64,000 bases of DNA, from NCBI GenBank assembly GCA_949825065.1, contig OX463859.1, positions 9,457,850 to 9,521,849 on the forward strand, written 5' to 3'. Below are positions 11,671-22,125 of the stretch, piece after piece (position 1 is the first letter of the stretch; each line of letters opens with the position of its first letter). The notes below the pieces were generated by a model, which saw nothing but the letters and a program-made list of their open reading frames with translations, did not search any database and was not told where the DNA came from. The position numbers and the translations under genes were made by a program. Source of the DNA: Odontocerum albicorne (lineage: Eukaryota > Arthropoda > Insecta > Trichoptera > Odontoceridae).

Positions 11671-12129
11671 TTGGCGACCTCTAATTCTTATCATTTGTAT
11701 ATTTTGAAATACTCGATGTTTTTTTTCTTTTTGAGTGTTAGAACGGAAAGTGGCGGAGCTCCTTCATTAAAAATATTTATAACCGATCTATTGCATTCAT
11801 TAATTCATGAAAATATTTTTGCGAAATAAATAAGTATATATAGGTTTTTTATGGTTAAAAATATTTGGGCAATACGTGACCTGCTTTTCTCCCTTACATA
11901 GATGTAGGTATAAAAATAAATAAATAAAACCCGGCGCCCAAACTTTGCACCCAGCCCCGTAATTTTCCAGGCGAGCCCTAAAAGCTTCGGAACAAATAGC
12001 AAATAATTGATCATTGATTTAATTTGAAACATGTGATATAAATATGCTCGTACATACATTTTTAGGAAATAAACTGTATTTGTTATGTGCTGCTTTATTT
12101 TCAAACGAATAATAAAGGGTACTATTCTG
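11671..12129. other. Intergenic, nothing recognised
   Basis: No supported gene. The minus-strand 99-codon frame (11805-12104) is unassigned. Confidence 0.3.
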
Positions 12130-12375
12130 GGGACACTAAATTAATGAAGCACTAAAAGATAACATATATACTCAACCGAACAGTATCAAAACCTGTTAAG
12201 ATTATATAGTCCACGGTAGTATTTTAGTACCAAGTTTGATGTATGCGAGTGAAACGTGGATGGGGAATAAATGCTATAGAAATGCGTGCACTTAGTGCAC
12301 GTGCACGGAATACGGTGTGGAATGAAAAACATCTGATGTCCTCGCCATTTATTAGTGGAATGTATCTTGGCGTTG
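12130..12375 (+). mobile_element. LINE-R fragment
   Basis: Plus-strand motifs of the family: 'TACTCAACCGAACAGTATCA', 'AGTATTTTAGTACCAA', 'GTATGCGAGTGAAACGTGG', 'AATAAATGCTATAGAAATG'. In intact copies these encode 'SNRTVSKSA...LVPTLMYGSETW'. Decayed. Confidence 0.7.
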
Positions 12376-12477
12376 GCTGGGGGGGTGTTCTGAGATGAGC
12401 CCAAACCTTTTGATAGCTTATCTCTTAAATTTATTTTCTGCTATTTATCTTGTACGATATGCGCGATTTCGAAATGT

Positions 12478-12590
12478 ATTTATGTTGCTATCAATAAACC
12501 GGGAATGTACATGATATGTTGCTTTCAATAAACCGGAATGCACATGTATGTTGCTATCAATAAACCTATATTTATTTATTTATTTAAATT
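12478..12590. repeat. Threefold short tandem repeat ending in (TTTA)n
   Basis: 'ATGTTGCTATCAATAAACC' occurs at about 12482 and 12548, with one T variant at about 12517, followed by a TATTTATTTATTTATTT tail. It looks like a multiplied retroelement 3' end. Confidence 0.6.
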
Positions 12591-12944
12591 ATGAAATCTC
12601 CCTGAATAAAAAAATATGTAGTCATAATATTTATTTGAGGATCCCAACGCCCTAAAGATCAAAGTGGATTTACGTTTCGATTACGATATGTATTACATAC
12701 GTGTTTTGGCACTTACATAACCTGTTTGTTCACTTGCGTAATCACATTTGCCGATTTGCGTAATGCAGATTTTTAATTTCACGTTTCTCAATTATCTTAT
12801 TTAATTTAACTATCAGACGAGTGTTGATTTATTCATATGGTCTTTCAATATTTATTTTTTAATCTATGATTTTCCGACTTAAGAGATGGCCATATGGTAA
12901 GAAACTCGCCGGTTTATATTGTATACAATGAAAGTGTAATACAA
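12591..12944. other. Intergenic, nothing recognised
   Basis: No repeat match or frame of interest. Confidence 0.3.
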
Positions 12945-13395
12945 TAATTACGTAAGAAGTGTGAGATGAATAAAGGAATTTTCAGATGGTTTGGACATTT
13001 TGGGAGAATTATTAACGATAGAATGACTAAGTGACAAAACACGTCAGAAATGCAAGGCGTGTATGTAAGGGATAGTAGTGTGGCTAGATTAAAGGAAAAC
13101 GTGGATGGATCAAATGTACCAAATTTTGAAAAAAAATTAAGTGAGAAGTATAAAAAATGGAAGATTGTACATGACGAGATGTATGCATGTGGAGGAGGTG
13201 AAAGTTGTGTGTTTGGGTAGAAAAGTTTGGATATCTGTTCTATCTGCCTATCTGACAAGATACACGGCATGATGACATGTATGCATGAAAAAAATAATAG
13301 TATTCGAATAGGTAAAGACTATGTGCGTGTATGGAAAGGCGTCGATGTCGGTTCTCTCTGCCAATCCCAGAGGAGTTTTGTCGTATTTGGATATA
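12945..13395 (+). pseudogene. LINE C-terminal fragment, LINE-R related
   Basis: The plus strand reads 'GIFRWFGHFGRINDRMTK', equivalent to the RWFGHVERM..RLTK block of LINE-R, followed by a divergent end and by 'DYVRVWKGVDVGSLCQSQ', which resembles the family's final block. Several stops. The opposite-strand frames (12914-13593) are shadows. Confidence 0.55.
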
Positions 13396-14094
13396 TGAAC
13401 AAAAAGTGAGAAGCACCGTATCAAAGCAAGCAGCCTTTAATCTGTTTGAACCGATCTTTGGATGCCAAAACCTAACCAGTATTCCTTTAATGTCTGCACA
13501 CGCCAAACAATCAAAATTCTTCATCCGATTAGCGCCATATATGAGATGGAACAAATAACATAATTTGCATTTAATGATTAGATATGACAACATTCAATTA
13601 AGTTAAACACGTTTTCTTGTGGCTAATTCATTTATTTTCATTCACAGCACATGCTTAACCCAATAATTAAATTTGAATTTTCAAATATATAAAATCGTTT
13701 ACATATTTCAAAACTGAAACATTCAAAAGTCATGTAATAAGTTGATGGGTGATTTCCAAAGTCCCCCACTGTCCGTAGAAGGAAATTGTTATATGAAATA
13801 TGTCAATACCCGAAGCAGTCCTGTTCTTGTGTGTGTGTGTGATTGAGAATAATTTTTGCCAGCGCAATGTTATTAAGATTGAAAAAAATTAAAATAAAAT
13901 GACATGTAGGAAAATAATATTTAGTTAGTTCATAAATTATGATACCTATATAAATAAGATTAGTTAAGTAATAAATTTGTATATAGGTATAGCCTTGACA
14001 AATGTTTGTACAATAATTTACTTTGTTTAATAAAAAAAAAACTCTAGTCTCACTGTCACTATTTTTTACGTTTTTAATTTCAGAAGAATCAATT
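13396..14094. other. Intergenic, nothing recognised
   Basis: Contains a short (TG)n run near 13830 and A/T runs. No supported gene. Confidence 0.3.
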
Positions 14095-14290
14095 CGTTTC
14101 AATTATTTCCACAATCAGATGTGTCGCCACCGGAGTAGACCCTTTGGGCATTTCTTTCTACGTCGCCCTCATAAAAAAATAAGGAAGATTTCAATTTTCT
14201 AGTGTAGATCGTACTGGATGAGGACTTCTTTTGTTCCCGGTAACAGCGTTGGTGGCGGTGGGATCGAACTTAACTATTCTTAACAATAAT
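14095..14290 (-). mobile_element. SINE-D, second copy
   Basis: Parallels 950-1185: CACAATC...GTGTC..., ACTGGATGAGGACTTCTTTT (cf. TATGAGAACTTATTTT) and GTTGGTGGCGGTGGGATCGA near the head (cf. GTTGGTGGTGGAATTGAGC). Two copies in opposite parts of the window support a dispersed family. Confidence 0.5.
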
Positions 14291-14539
14291 TCTTGAATTA
14301 CAACCATAAAAAAAATTTGATGCACAACTACACGATTTACGTTCCAATACATTTTTTTTGCATTTTGGAAATGGTATCCTTGTAAAAAAAAAGGACAATT
14401 TTAAACAGAAGTCACAACACGTGATCTCTCCACGACGGCAAAAACAGTACCAAGGCTACTAATGATCGCTTTGTCTCTGGACTCGTACAAAACCCCTTGA
14501 TTGGCCGCATCCGCCCGCTCGACGCCGTGGATGGCGGGC

Positions 14540-14700
14540 GGAATTGGCTTCTATAATAATAATAAAATGACAATTTATACAGCGCGGTTTAGAGAGCAGA
14601 CTCCTGAAGGGCGCTCTAACCCACTTTTATTGACAGATTGAAAACACTACAAAATAAATATACATATTATATACAAGTCGAGTGTAAGGATTCAGGAAGG
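14540..14700 (-). repeat. Repeat C with extended 5' flank
   Basis: (AATA)n, AATGACAATTTATACAGCGC, GGTTTAGAGAGCAGACTC, then AGATTGAAAACACTACAAAA. The last part recurs at 38850, so the repeat extends at least 150 bp beyond the SINE-B tail module. This suggests an independent element, possibly a LINE 3' UTR. Confidence 0.6.
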
Positions 14701-14744
14701 TTGGCTTAAAGTTGTTGCAAACATCCAGCATGTTATGTTGTCAA

Positions 14745-15004
14745 TCTCTTCTTACGTAAACAAATTGCGTTGCTACATATTTTCCTGACTTTTCTATGGT
14801 GCTGAAGCATGGACACTTACTCAGGCCACCACAAAGAAATCAGAAGCTTTTGAAACGTGGAACGAATATATGGAAGAATGTTTTAAACGTCATGGGCTGA
14901 TAAAACCTATAATGATGAGATCTTAAAACGGATGAGGGAAGATAAATAAGTATTATCCACCATCAAAAGGATTGAGTTAGTATACATTGGACATATATGG
15001 TAAT
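14745..15004 (+). pseudogene. LINE RT C-terminal fragment (separate family)
   Basis: Translating across stops gives a block resembling 'YGAEAWTLT...TTKKSEAFE' and then 'LKRMREDK..LSTIKRI'. This is the post-RT segment of a LINE family distinct from LINE-R. It abuts a LINE-R copy of opposite orientation at about 15005. Confidence 0.5.
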
Positions 15005-15890
15005 GCAATGCTAGTGCTTTCCTTCTTTTAGAATATTATTCAATTTATCCAACCATACTTTCCTTGGTCTTCCTGTCTTATACCCATATTTGCACTATAT
15101 ATATTTTTTTTATTGGTCTGTTCATTCGTTCGTTCTACATGCCCAAACCGTCTTAATGCGCTCTTCTTTATCTTACTCAACACACCAGCCTTAAGTTCAT
15201 ATTCACCCCTAATCACTTCATTCCGTATTCTGTCATTCATTGTCATTTCATTTATTTGGCTCCTCTCGGTCTTTTTCCTTATCGTGGACTATCATCTTAG
15301 CAGATTTTGATACTATCCGCTTTGAATATTCGTTTTAGTGCCCCATTAGTATTATTTCTATCGCTACACGTCATTCTATATCCCTCTTAACTCTTCCATC
15401 ATCTGAGATAAACTATCCAAATAGCAAAATTCCCTTCTCCAATTTTTTATTTACCTATAGATCGCATTTCCTTTCACACTTTTCTATCATCATTACTTTG
15501 GATTTTGCAACATCCATTCTATGATCTTTCTCTTCGCATTTTTCATACAATTAACTTATCAAACTCTGTAATTATTTTTCACTTTCCACCAACACTACCA
15601 TGTCATCTGCATACAAAAATCCTAGCACATTCCTATTTGACTTGTGTATGCCACCAATTTATCTCTGTAATTCCTTGAAACACATATGAATACTATATTA
15701 ATATTGAACAACCAGGGTTAAATAACACATCCTTGCTTCACCCCTTTGGAAATATTAAACCATTCAGTTAATAAACCATTCACTTTAATGAATGCTCTAA
15801 TTTCTGTATAATGACACAATACCATGTATAAGTTTACATTCAATACCATATTCAATATTTTCCATAGCTTTTAAGAAGAAAGAACATTTG
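15005..15890 (-). pseudogene. LINE-R, longest continuous copy
   Basis: About 880 bp from near the 3' end (TTCTTTTAGAATATTATTCA at about 15024) back into the RT palm. The minus strand shows in order: an RT motif region opposite 15740 (..NISKGVKQGC), a degraded ADD box opposite 15600, 'NEVIRGEYELKAGVLSKIKK', and 'RFGHVERTNEQ'. Stops and frameshifts throughout. It is the best source here for a family consensus. Confidence 0.8.
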
Positions 15891-16299
15891 TGTGGTTGCA
15901 TATTCCAGCTGCGGTACATAATGTCAAAGTCCTATTGCTGCAGATGAACACAGCATAATAATGTGCTGATATCATTCTTGCATCGAGCAAAATGTGGACA
16001 TTGGAATAATAAACACCGCATCACGATCGGTATATTTGCTGGAGGTTGGTGCAGCCCCGCATTACCATAGTTTTGGTCGTGGCAACTTCCAAAAAACAAC
16101 ATTACTGATACATTCAGAAGGCGTTTTCAAGGAGTGCTGTTAGAGGATTCAGAAGAGGTGGAATCCTGGTTGCCTTATTTGTTGATTTTTTCTAATTAAA
16201 TATTATTTGTTGAACGTCTTGATTAATGCCGTGTAGGATCGCATATCCTTTTGTGTAATTTATACTTTTTGTTAGCGTTAGAACGAAACGTAAGCTCAG

Positions 16300-16527
16300 T
16301 CACACCGTTTCGCTCCGGTTGTAGGCAAAGTGGACAGAGCGCCAGACTTTCCTACCTCGGCTCAAATATTTCAGCTCTTCCACATCCATATACCTCATAC
16401 AGCTCTTACATATTTTATTATTTCTTACTTCTCCTTTTTTCAAAAATATTTACTTGATCCAAACTTGATCCTTTTCTTAGCCTTCATCTACCACGTCATA
16501 CAAGTTGATTTGTTCTAGATATTTGCA
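16300..16527 (-). mobile_element. LINE-R 3' end
   Basis: GTAGGCAAAGTGGACAGAGC, GCCAGACTTTCCTACCTC, CTCTTCCACATCCATATACC, then CTTGATCCAAAC. Directly followed by a second LINE-R end in the same orientation, so two separate insertions are juxtaposed. Confidence 0.75.
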
Positions 16528-16728
16528 CACCATCACGCTGTTTCCCTATCGAGGTAGGCAAAAAGGAGAGCCTTAGACTTTTGTGAGAAGTGCTCTCATT
16601 TCTACAACATTCATTCGGCTTTTTTCAATCTTTTTCCACGTCCACGTTTGGTCCACACATCAAAGATGGTTCTAAAAATGTTGTTGTTGACTTATCATTC
16701 TAGCAGATGTCGATACTGTCCAGTTCGT
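16528..16728 (-). mobile_element. LINE-R, internally deleted copy
   Basis: Starts with CACCATCACGCTGTTTCCCT, jumps after about 80 bp to 'TTTTTCCACGTCCACGTTTG', then 'AGCAGATGTCGATACTGTCC'. Compared with other copies, several hundred bases are missing between the two parts. Confidence 0.65.
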
Positions 16729-16729
16729 G

Positions 16730-17226
16730 CACCATCCAGGAATACGTCAATAATCCTAAAGTTTAAAAACCAGACTGGAAACTCCATTTCATTGTGTACC
16801 TTAACTGTCCATGCAGTAAGACTCTGGAATCAGTTACAAACCAATATAAGACTCGCTCCGTCCTTGGCATGCTTTAAGAAGCGACTGAAAAAACTCTTAA
16901 TTTCTAGTCAGTAAAATAACGTGTTTCATTCCTGAGTTTTCTTTTCCTTTCCTCTCCACCATCCTTTCATTTCCTTTCCTTTTGATTGATGATATCTCAC
17001 TGTATATGAAAAATAATGTTCGGGTGATTGTCCGTCTTTGTGGGGCTCGTGGGGGCATGTTCTCGCGTATATGTTTATGGATTTCGTGGGGATGGATAGT
17101 CATTTGAATGATTTATGAGACCACGTAACTTGCTTCATTTACTTTTGTCTGGTTGGTTGGAAGAGATTGCCACCTGGTAATAAGCCCGCCAGATTGTATT
17201 GCAATAAAAGTGTTAAATAAATAAAT
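16730..17226 (+). pseudogene. LINE-J, C-terminus and complete 3' UTR
   Basis: The C-terminal frame reads 'VRLWNQLQTNIRLAPS' then 'CFKKRLKKLLISSQ' and stop (16912-16914). The motif 'RLWN.LP..IR....L..FK..LK' closes CR1/Jockey-type LINE proteins. The 3' UTR runs 300 bp and ends TTGGAAGAGATTGCC...GCCCGCCAGATTGTATTGC plus (TAAA)n. That terminal block is the same as the SINE-A tail. Confidence 0.8.
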
Positions 17227-17340
17227 ACCATCTGGAATCCAACATCAAAACTCTCAGGTCTAGCAGTTGTCAAATAAGTAACGGAGATATAATATAATAT
17301 TCTTAAATACACTGAACTTGATAAGATGCGGCTCTTTTAA

Positions 17341-17926
17341 CCTGTTCACCGCGTTAAAAATCAAATTCCACGAATCCTATGCGCGGCACAATTTCAGCGT
17401 TTTTTAATTTCTAAGTTTAAACACATATTTTGTTTAGAACCACTGATATTTGATTACAACACCAAGTAAACATGACACTTAAGTAATTTTCTGATAATAA
17501 ATAATAGTCATTACTCTTAAGGAGACTCATTAAATAAAGGAGATAAACTTAACATTACGTAAAATAAACAAAGGAATGCTACGATCAAATCAATGCTTCA
17601 TGACACTCACCCAATCAAATGCATATAGCACTAGTAATGTTTATTTACGTAAGAGAGACTCATCGCAGGACTCGATCCGCGCGACAGGTCGTTATTGCTG
17701 GAAATATTGAGAAACCAAAAAAATTCGGCGCTCTGTTTATTCAACAATATCTCATAAACTAATATATTATTTGACAAGGTTTTCAGAGATGTCGCTAGAA
17801 TAAAGATTATTTTAAATTTTAGTTCCATTTTTATTCCGGTTTTGTGTCATTTTTTTTAAGTATTTGTGATTTGAAACTTGGATTGTCGTCAGATCACAGG
17901 CGTTTGTGCTCCCCGCGGGGAAAGAG
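17341..17926 (+). mobile_element. TTAA-flanked MITE, long form (family T1)
   Basis: 586 bp between TTAA at 17337-17340 and TTAA at 17927-17930. Ends are CCTGTTCACCGCG and (reverse complement) CTCTTTCCCCGCGG, imperfect inverted repeats. The sister copy at 20304-20588 matches both outer portions but lacks about 300 bp of the interior. TTAA targets are the mark of piggyBac-type transposition; no transposase is encoded. Confidence 0.8.
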
Positions 17927-18094
17927 TTAACGATCACATAGCGACATTACTTTTACTTCAACCGCTTCCACTCCCAGGATGGACCATGTTGAGGTCATAA
18001 ATGATCTACATTTGATTTGATCAGCGGCTGGTTGTATGCAGAGAGGGAGGGGGGTGTCCAAGGCTTTCCTATAGTTTTTGTTACACTTTCTTTA

Positions 18095-18297
18095 TATACA
18101 GCACAACCAGGCGGATTCATTGCCATGTGACAGTCTATTCTTAGCAATCAGAAAGATACTAAAGAGACCTTCAGTGAAAAGTAAACTGGAACCCTTTCTT
18201 TTAAACTGGTCCCGATGTAATTGTACCCGTAACCCCCAGGTTGAGAGGCAGGCTTCGTACCAGCATAACCGCGGAGGTCGTCTCTACATTGTTTGAA
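18095..18297 (-). mobile_element. SINE-A
   Basis: Tail (ACAACCAGGCGGATTCATTG), body (GTGAAAAGTAAACTGGAACC), B-box remnant 'TGTACCCGTAACCCCCAGG' and head 'CGTACCAGCATAACCGCGG'. It ends directly at the 45-bp minisatellite. Confidence 0.7.
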
Positions 18298-18310
18298 CTG
18301 TTGCTTTTTC

Positions 18311-18752
18311 TTATTACGACCCAAATTACATTGTATATCATCCTTCAATTTTTTCCTATTACGACCCAAATTACATTGTATATCATCCTTCAATTTTTTC
18401 CTATTACGACCCAAATTACATTGTATATCATCCTTCAATTTTTTCCTATTACGACCCAAATTACATTGTATATCATCCTTCAATTTTTTCCTATTACGAC
18501 CCAAATTACATTGTGTATCATACTTCAATTTTTTCCTATTACGACCCAAATTACATTGTATATCATCCTTCAATTTTTCCTATTACGACCCAAATTACAT
18601 TGTATATCATCCTTCAATTTTCCTATTACGACCCAAATTACGTTGTATATCATCCTTCAATTTTCTTATTACGACCCAAATTACGTTGTATATCATCCTT
18701 CAATTTTCTTATTACGACCCAAATTACGTTGTATATCATCCTTCAATTTTTT
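18311..18752. repeat. 45-bp minisatellite, 10 copies
   Basis: Unit starts at ATTACGACCCAAATTACATT: 18313, 18358, 18403, 18448, 18493, 18538, 18582, 18625, 18668, 18711. The period shrinks from 45 to 43 bp because a T-run shortens from 6 to 4. The last three copies carry ACGTTG in place of ACATTG, an ordered variant distribution. Since 45 is a multiple of 3, open frames of 141-172 codons arise on both strands; they are artefacts. Confidence 0.97.
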
Positions 18753-18777
18753 AATGTAAATCCTTTTGGATTTAATT

Positions 18778-19055
18778 ATTATTACATACATACCATCTCA
18801 CTAGACATTATTTGCCTCTTCCACATTCATACACCTTCTCATACGATTTCATGTCTTTATAATGTATTAATTGAATATATCATGTATACTCAATGTTCGT
18901 TCAACGTAGACCTGTATTGTTCTCATAACATACAATATAGATGTTATATGAATGTGGAAGAGTCTAAGGATACGTGTCGAGTTAGGAAATCTGGCGCTCT
19001 GTCCTCTTTGCCTGCCTCGACAGGAAAATGTCGTGATGGTATGTATGTATGTAAT
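18778..19055. mobile_element. Inverted pair of LINE-R 3' ends
   Basis: 18778-18870 is a minus-strand LINE-R end (CATACATACCATCTCACT, CTCTTCCACATTCATACACC). 18945-19055 is a plus-strand end (ATGAATGTGGAAGAGTCTAA, CGACAGGAAAATGTCGTGAT, GGTATGTATGTATG). The latter shows the family's true terminus, a short (ATGT)n tail and no poly(A). Confidence 0.7.
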
Positions 19056-19128
19056 GTTCGTTTAAATAATTTTCTTAATTTTTATCGTATACTTTGTCTG
19101 AAGCCTTCGAGCGCTTTTTATTATTTCA

Positions 19129-19908
19129 TTTCTATTAAATAGTCATACTTAGTCATCAGCTATCAAATTTCTATTAAATAGTCATACTTAGTCATCAGCT
19201 ATCAAATTTCTATTAAATAGTCATACTTAGTCATCAGCTATCAAATTTCTATTAAATAGTCATACTTAGTCATCAGCTATCAAATTTCTATTAAATAGTC
19301 ATACTTAGTCATCAGCTATCAAATTTCTATTAAATAGTCATACTTAGTCATCAGCTATCAAATTTCTATTAAATAGTCATACTTAGTCATCAGCTATCAA
19401 ATTTCTATTAAATAGTCATACTTAGTCATCAGCTATCAAATTTCTATTAAATAGTCATACTTAGTCATCAGCTATCAAATTTCTATTAAATAGTCATACT
19501 TAGTCATCAGCTATCAAATTTCTATTAAATAGTCATACTTAGTCATCAGCTATCAAATTTCTATTAAATAGTCATACTTAGTCATCAGCTATCAAATTTC
19601 TATTAAATAGTCATACTTAGTCATCAGCTATCAAATTTCTATTAAATAGTCATACTTAGTCATCAGCTATCAAATTTCTATTAAATAGTCATACTTAGTC
19701 ATCAGCTATCAAATTTCTATTAAATAGTCATACTTAGTCATCAGCTATCAAATTTCTATTAAATAGTCATACTTAGTCATCAGCTATCAAATTTCTATTA
19801 AATAGTCATACTTAGTCATCAGCTATCAAATTTCTATTAAATAGTCATACTTAGTCATCAGCTATCAAATTTCTATTAAATAGTCATACTTAGTCATCAG
19901 CTATCAAA
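19129..19908. repeat. 39-bp minisatellite, 20 uniform copies
   Basis: The unit TTTCTATTAAATAGTCATAC + TTAGTCATCAGCTATCAAA is repeated exactly 20 times with a strict 39-bp period; I saw no substitution in any copy. All three plus-strand frames and all minus-strand frames contain stops, so it is non-coding. Each unit contains TAGTCA twice. Uniformity implies a very recent expansion or continuing homogenisation. Confidence 0.98.
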
Positions 19909-19961
19909 TTTCTCCTCCTCCGTATCACTTAAAAATGCATTAGCCACTTTCTGTCCGTGTA

Positions 19962-20026
19962 AATAATCCCCCTATTTACGTTAATACCCAACAATAATCC
20001 CCCTATTTACGTTAATACCCAACAAT
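19962..20026. repeat. 31-bp direct duplication
   Basis: AATAATCCCCCTATTTACGT...CCCAAC occurs at 19962 and again at 19993 without differences. Confidence 0.9.
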
Positions 20027-20189
20027 AAAGAAATAAATAAGAAAAACGTCAAGAATAATATCGACTAGCAAATACCAGCACAGTCTTGAAATGTTTCCAT
20101 TTTATATTTATTTATTTACAGTCGATTTCGATCATAAAAAAAACTTGAACAAAATACAGTGTTAGTGAATATAGAAAAAAACAAGAGGT

Positions 20190-20885
20190 TACATACATAC
20201 CATCACGCCGTTTCCCTGCTGGGGTAGGCAGACAGAACTGAGCGCTAGACTTTCCTATCACGCCTCACATATTTCGCCTCTTCCACATCCACACATCTTT
20301 TAACGTGTTCCTCGCGGGAAGCACAAACGCCTGTGATCTGATCTGTAGCATTCCTTTGTGTATTTTACGTAATGTTTAGTTTATCTCCTTTATTTAATGA
20401 GTCTCCTTAAGAGTAATGACTATTATTTATTATCAGAAAATTACTTGAATGTCATGTTTACTTGGTGGTGTAATCAAATATCAGTGGTTCTAAACAAAAT
20501 ACTCTAATTTAAACTTAGAAATTAAAAAACGCCGAAATTGTGCCGTGCACAGGATTCGTGGAATTTGATTTTTAACGCGGTGTACAGGTTAATATAACTC
20601 TTACGTTCCTTCTTTCAGAATATCATTCAATCTATCTAACCATAGTTTCCTCGGTCCTCCTCTACCACATTTACAATATATATTTATGTTTTTTTTTAAG
20701 TCTTAATTCATTCGTTCCACGTGCTCAAACCGTCTCAAAGTTATATTCTTCATCTTACTCAACATAGCAGTCTTATGATCACAATCATCCCTAATCACTT
20801 CATTCTATATTCTGTCGTGCATTGTCACCCCATGTATTCTTCTAAGTGTACGCATTTCCATATCATTTATTCAGCAATTTTCAAT
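20190..20885 (-). mobile_element. LINE-R 3' region interrupted by a MITE
   Basis: Starts ACATACATACCATCACGCCG...GGGGTAGGCAG and continues after the 20304-20588 insertion with CTTTCAGAATATCATTCAAT, CCACGTGCTCAAACCGTCTC and ATCCCTAATCACTTCATTC. The MITE target TTAA lies in the sequence ACATCTTTTAA, leaving the LINE otherwise continuous. Confidence 0.8.
20304..20588 (-). mobile_element. TTAA-flanked MITE, short form (family T1)
   Basis: 285 bp between TTAA 20300-20303 and 20589-20592. Reverse-complementing it gives the same ends as 17341-17926 and the same subterminal AAATCAAATTCCACGAATCC. The junction GAATGCTACAGATCAGATCA replaces about 300 bp present in the long form. Inserted into a LINE-R copy. 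Confidence 0.85.
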
Positions 20886-20886
20886 G

Positions 20887-21090
20887 TGGAGTGAAACGTG
20901 GGCATGGAACAAGACTGAAAAGAGCCAAATAAATGCTGTAGAAATGGGTGCACTTACCATAGATAAAACATGGGGTGACTATATATGACAGGCGAAACGT
21001 CTGACACTCTTTCCTTTCTGCCTGCCCCGACAAGGAGACGGCGTGATGGTATGTTTTCAATATTATTCCACGTCCATGTACTCCAAACAA
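20887..21090 (+). mobile_element. LINE-R fragment, inverted relative to its neighbour
   Basis: Plus-strand GAGTGAAACGTGGGCATGGA, AAAGAGCCAAATAAATGCTG, then jumps to the terminus (CTGCCCCGACAAGGAGACGG, CGTGATGGTATG). It meets the minus-strand copy at about 20886, giving a head-to-head inverted arrangement; a short minus-strand piece (TTCCACGTCCATGTACTCC) follows. Confidence 0.7.
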
Positions 21091-21770
21091 ATTCCATATG
21101 AATGCCTAAAAACATTCTTGCGGGAAAAAACATATAAAAAAAAAGTAACCTGACAGTAATAGCCCAAGATATTCAACTTGACAAAGGTGAAAAACACTCC
21201 TAGAACAGAACCAGCAATATCCCACCTACTATAAAATTAATGGCTCCAAGATATACGTTCTCCCCTCACACGACGATGTTGAAATGTTCAAAGACGACGA
21301 CATTCCAAACGTTAAGTCTATCTAAACCTCGCTAGTTTACATTTCCATCTCCATACATCATTGGTCCTAATTGTAGAAAAAGAGAAGTGCTTTCACCTCT
21401 TTGACCTTTCCGCGAGGTTATTTTTACGAAGAGTGCTTTCCTCCACACTCCCGATGCAGTAGTGTTTTTATATTATTCCTTCTCCGAAGTGTCGAAGACG
21501 CCAGATATTTTTGGACCTGTTACTGAGCCGAGGGGCGATGCGGTCGGATGCATTTTATTTATTTTGGTTTCTTATTTCTAAGCTCCGTGGTCGTGGACTG
21601 GCCGACTTCAGCCGGTGTCAGTTGCTGCATAGCACATTTTATTGCTGTCTGCCATTAGCTTATGTTTTGATATACGTGTTATGACGCCGACTTCCTTGCA
21701 TATCTCTATAGTATTTTCTAATAAAGCAAACAACTTAAACTTCGTACATTCTCATTATGCGTAATCTCCC
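21091..21770. other. Intergenic, nothing recognised
   Basis: Composition is closer to balanced here and I find no repeat relation in the window, so this may be unique genomic DNA. No frame supported. Confidence 0.3.
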
Positions 21771-21774
21771 AATA

Positions 21775-22010
21775 TTCATACTTACTTTACTTTCTTTCAT
21801 ACTCTGGTCCACTTGATCCAAACACGCTTTCCTCGGTTTATCTCTTACTTAATAGTCATTTCTGGTGTCTTCAGTCTGCCTTTTTTTTTCATACATTGAT
21901 TCTTCTCAGATTTTTCTCAGTGCACGCATCTCCACAGTATTGATCTTACGTTTATTATTCCTTTGCTAAGTCCAAGCTTCACTCCCATTGTTCGGATATA
22001 AAGTAAATAA
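21775..22010 (-). mobile_element. LINE-R-related fragment
   Basis: TTTCTTTCATACTCTGGTCC, CACTTGATCCAAACACGC, TTTCCTCGG, TCTCAGTGCACGCATCTCCA, AGCTTCACTCCCAT. More diverged than other copies and with internal losses. Confidence 0.55.
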
Positions 22011-22125
22011 ACCCCATTAGTGTTTGATCAAAAGTACAATTTTTCGTCCTTAGTTTGACACAGTTTTCAGGTATTGATGTGAGAAATTCTTGAATATTTA
22101 TTTTTTATTTACGCTCCATTTAGAC

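Noticed and set aside
13240..13593. 117-codon minus-strand frame
   Set aside because: The 5' half is the antisense of a LINE fragment; the remainder shows no recognisable protein feature.
18241..18300. SINE-A head plus minisatellite as a single gene start
   Set aside because: The ATG at 18241 lies in the antisense tRNA-like head; no independent evidence of a gene.
18148..19142. Open frames of 141-209 codons over the 45-bp minisatellite, on both strands
   Set aside because: A 45-bp period keeps any stop-free frame open; frames are open on both strands and the products are simple repeats. No initiation context, domain or conservation supports coding.
19129..19908. CRISPR array
   Set aside because: Units are contiguous without unique spacers, and the context is eukaryotic.
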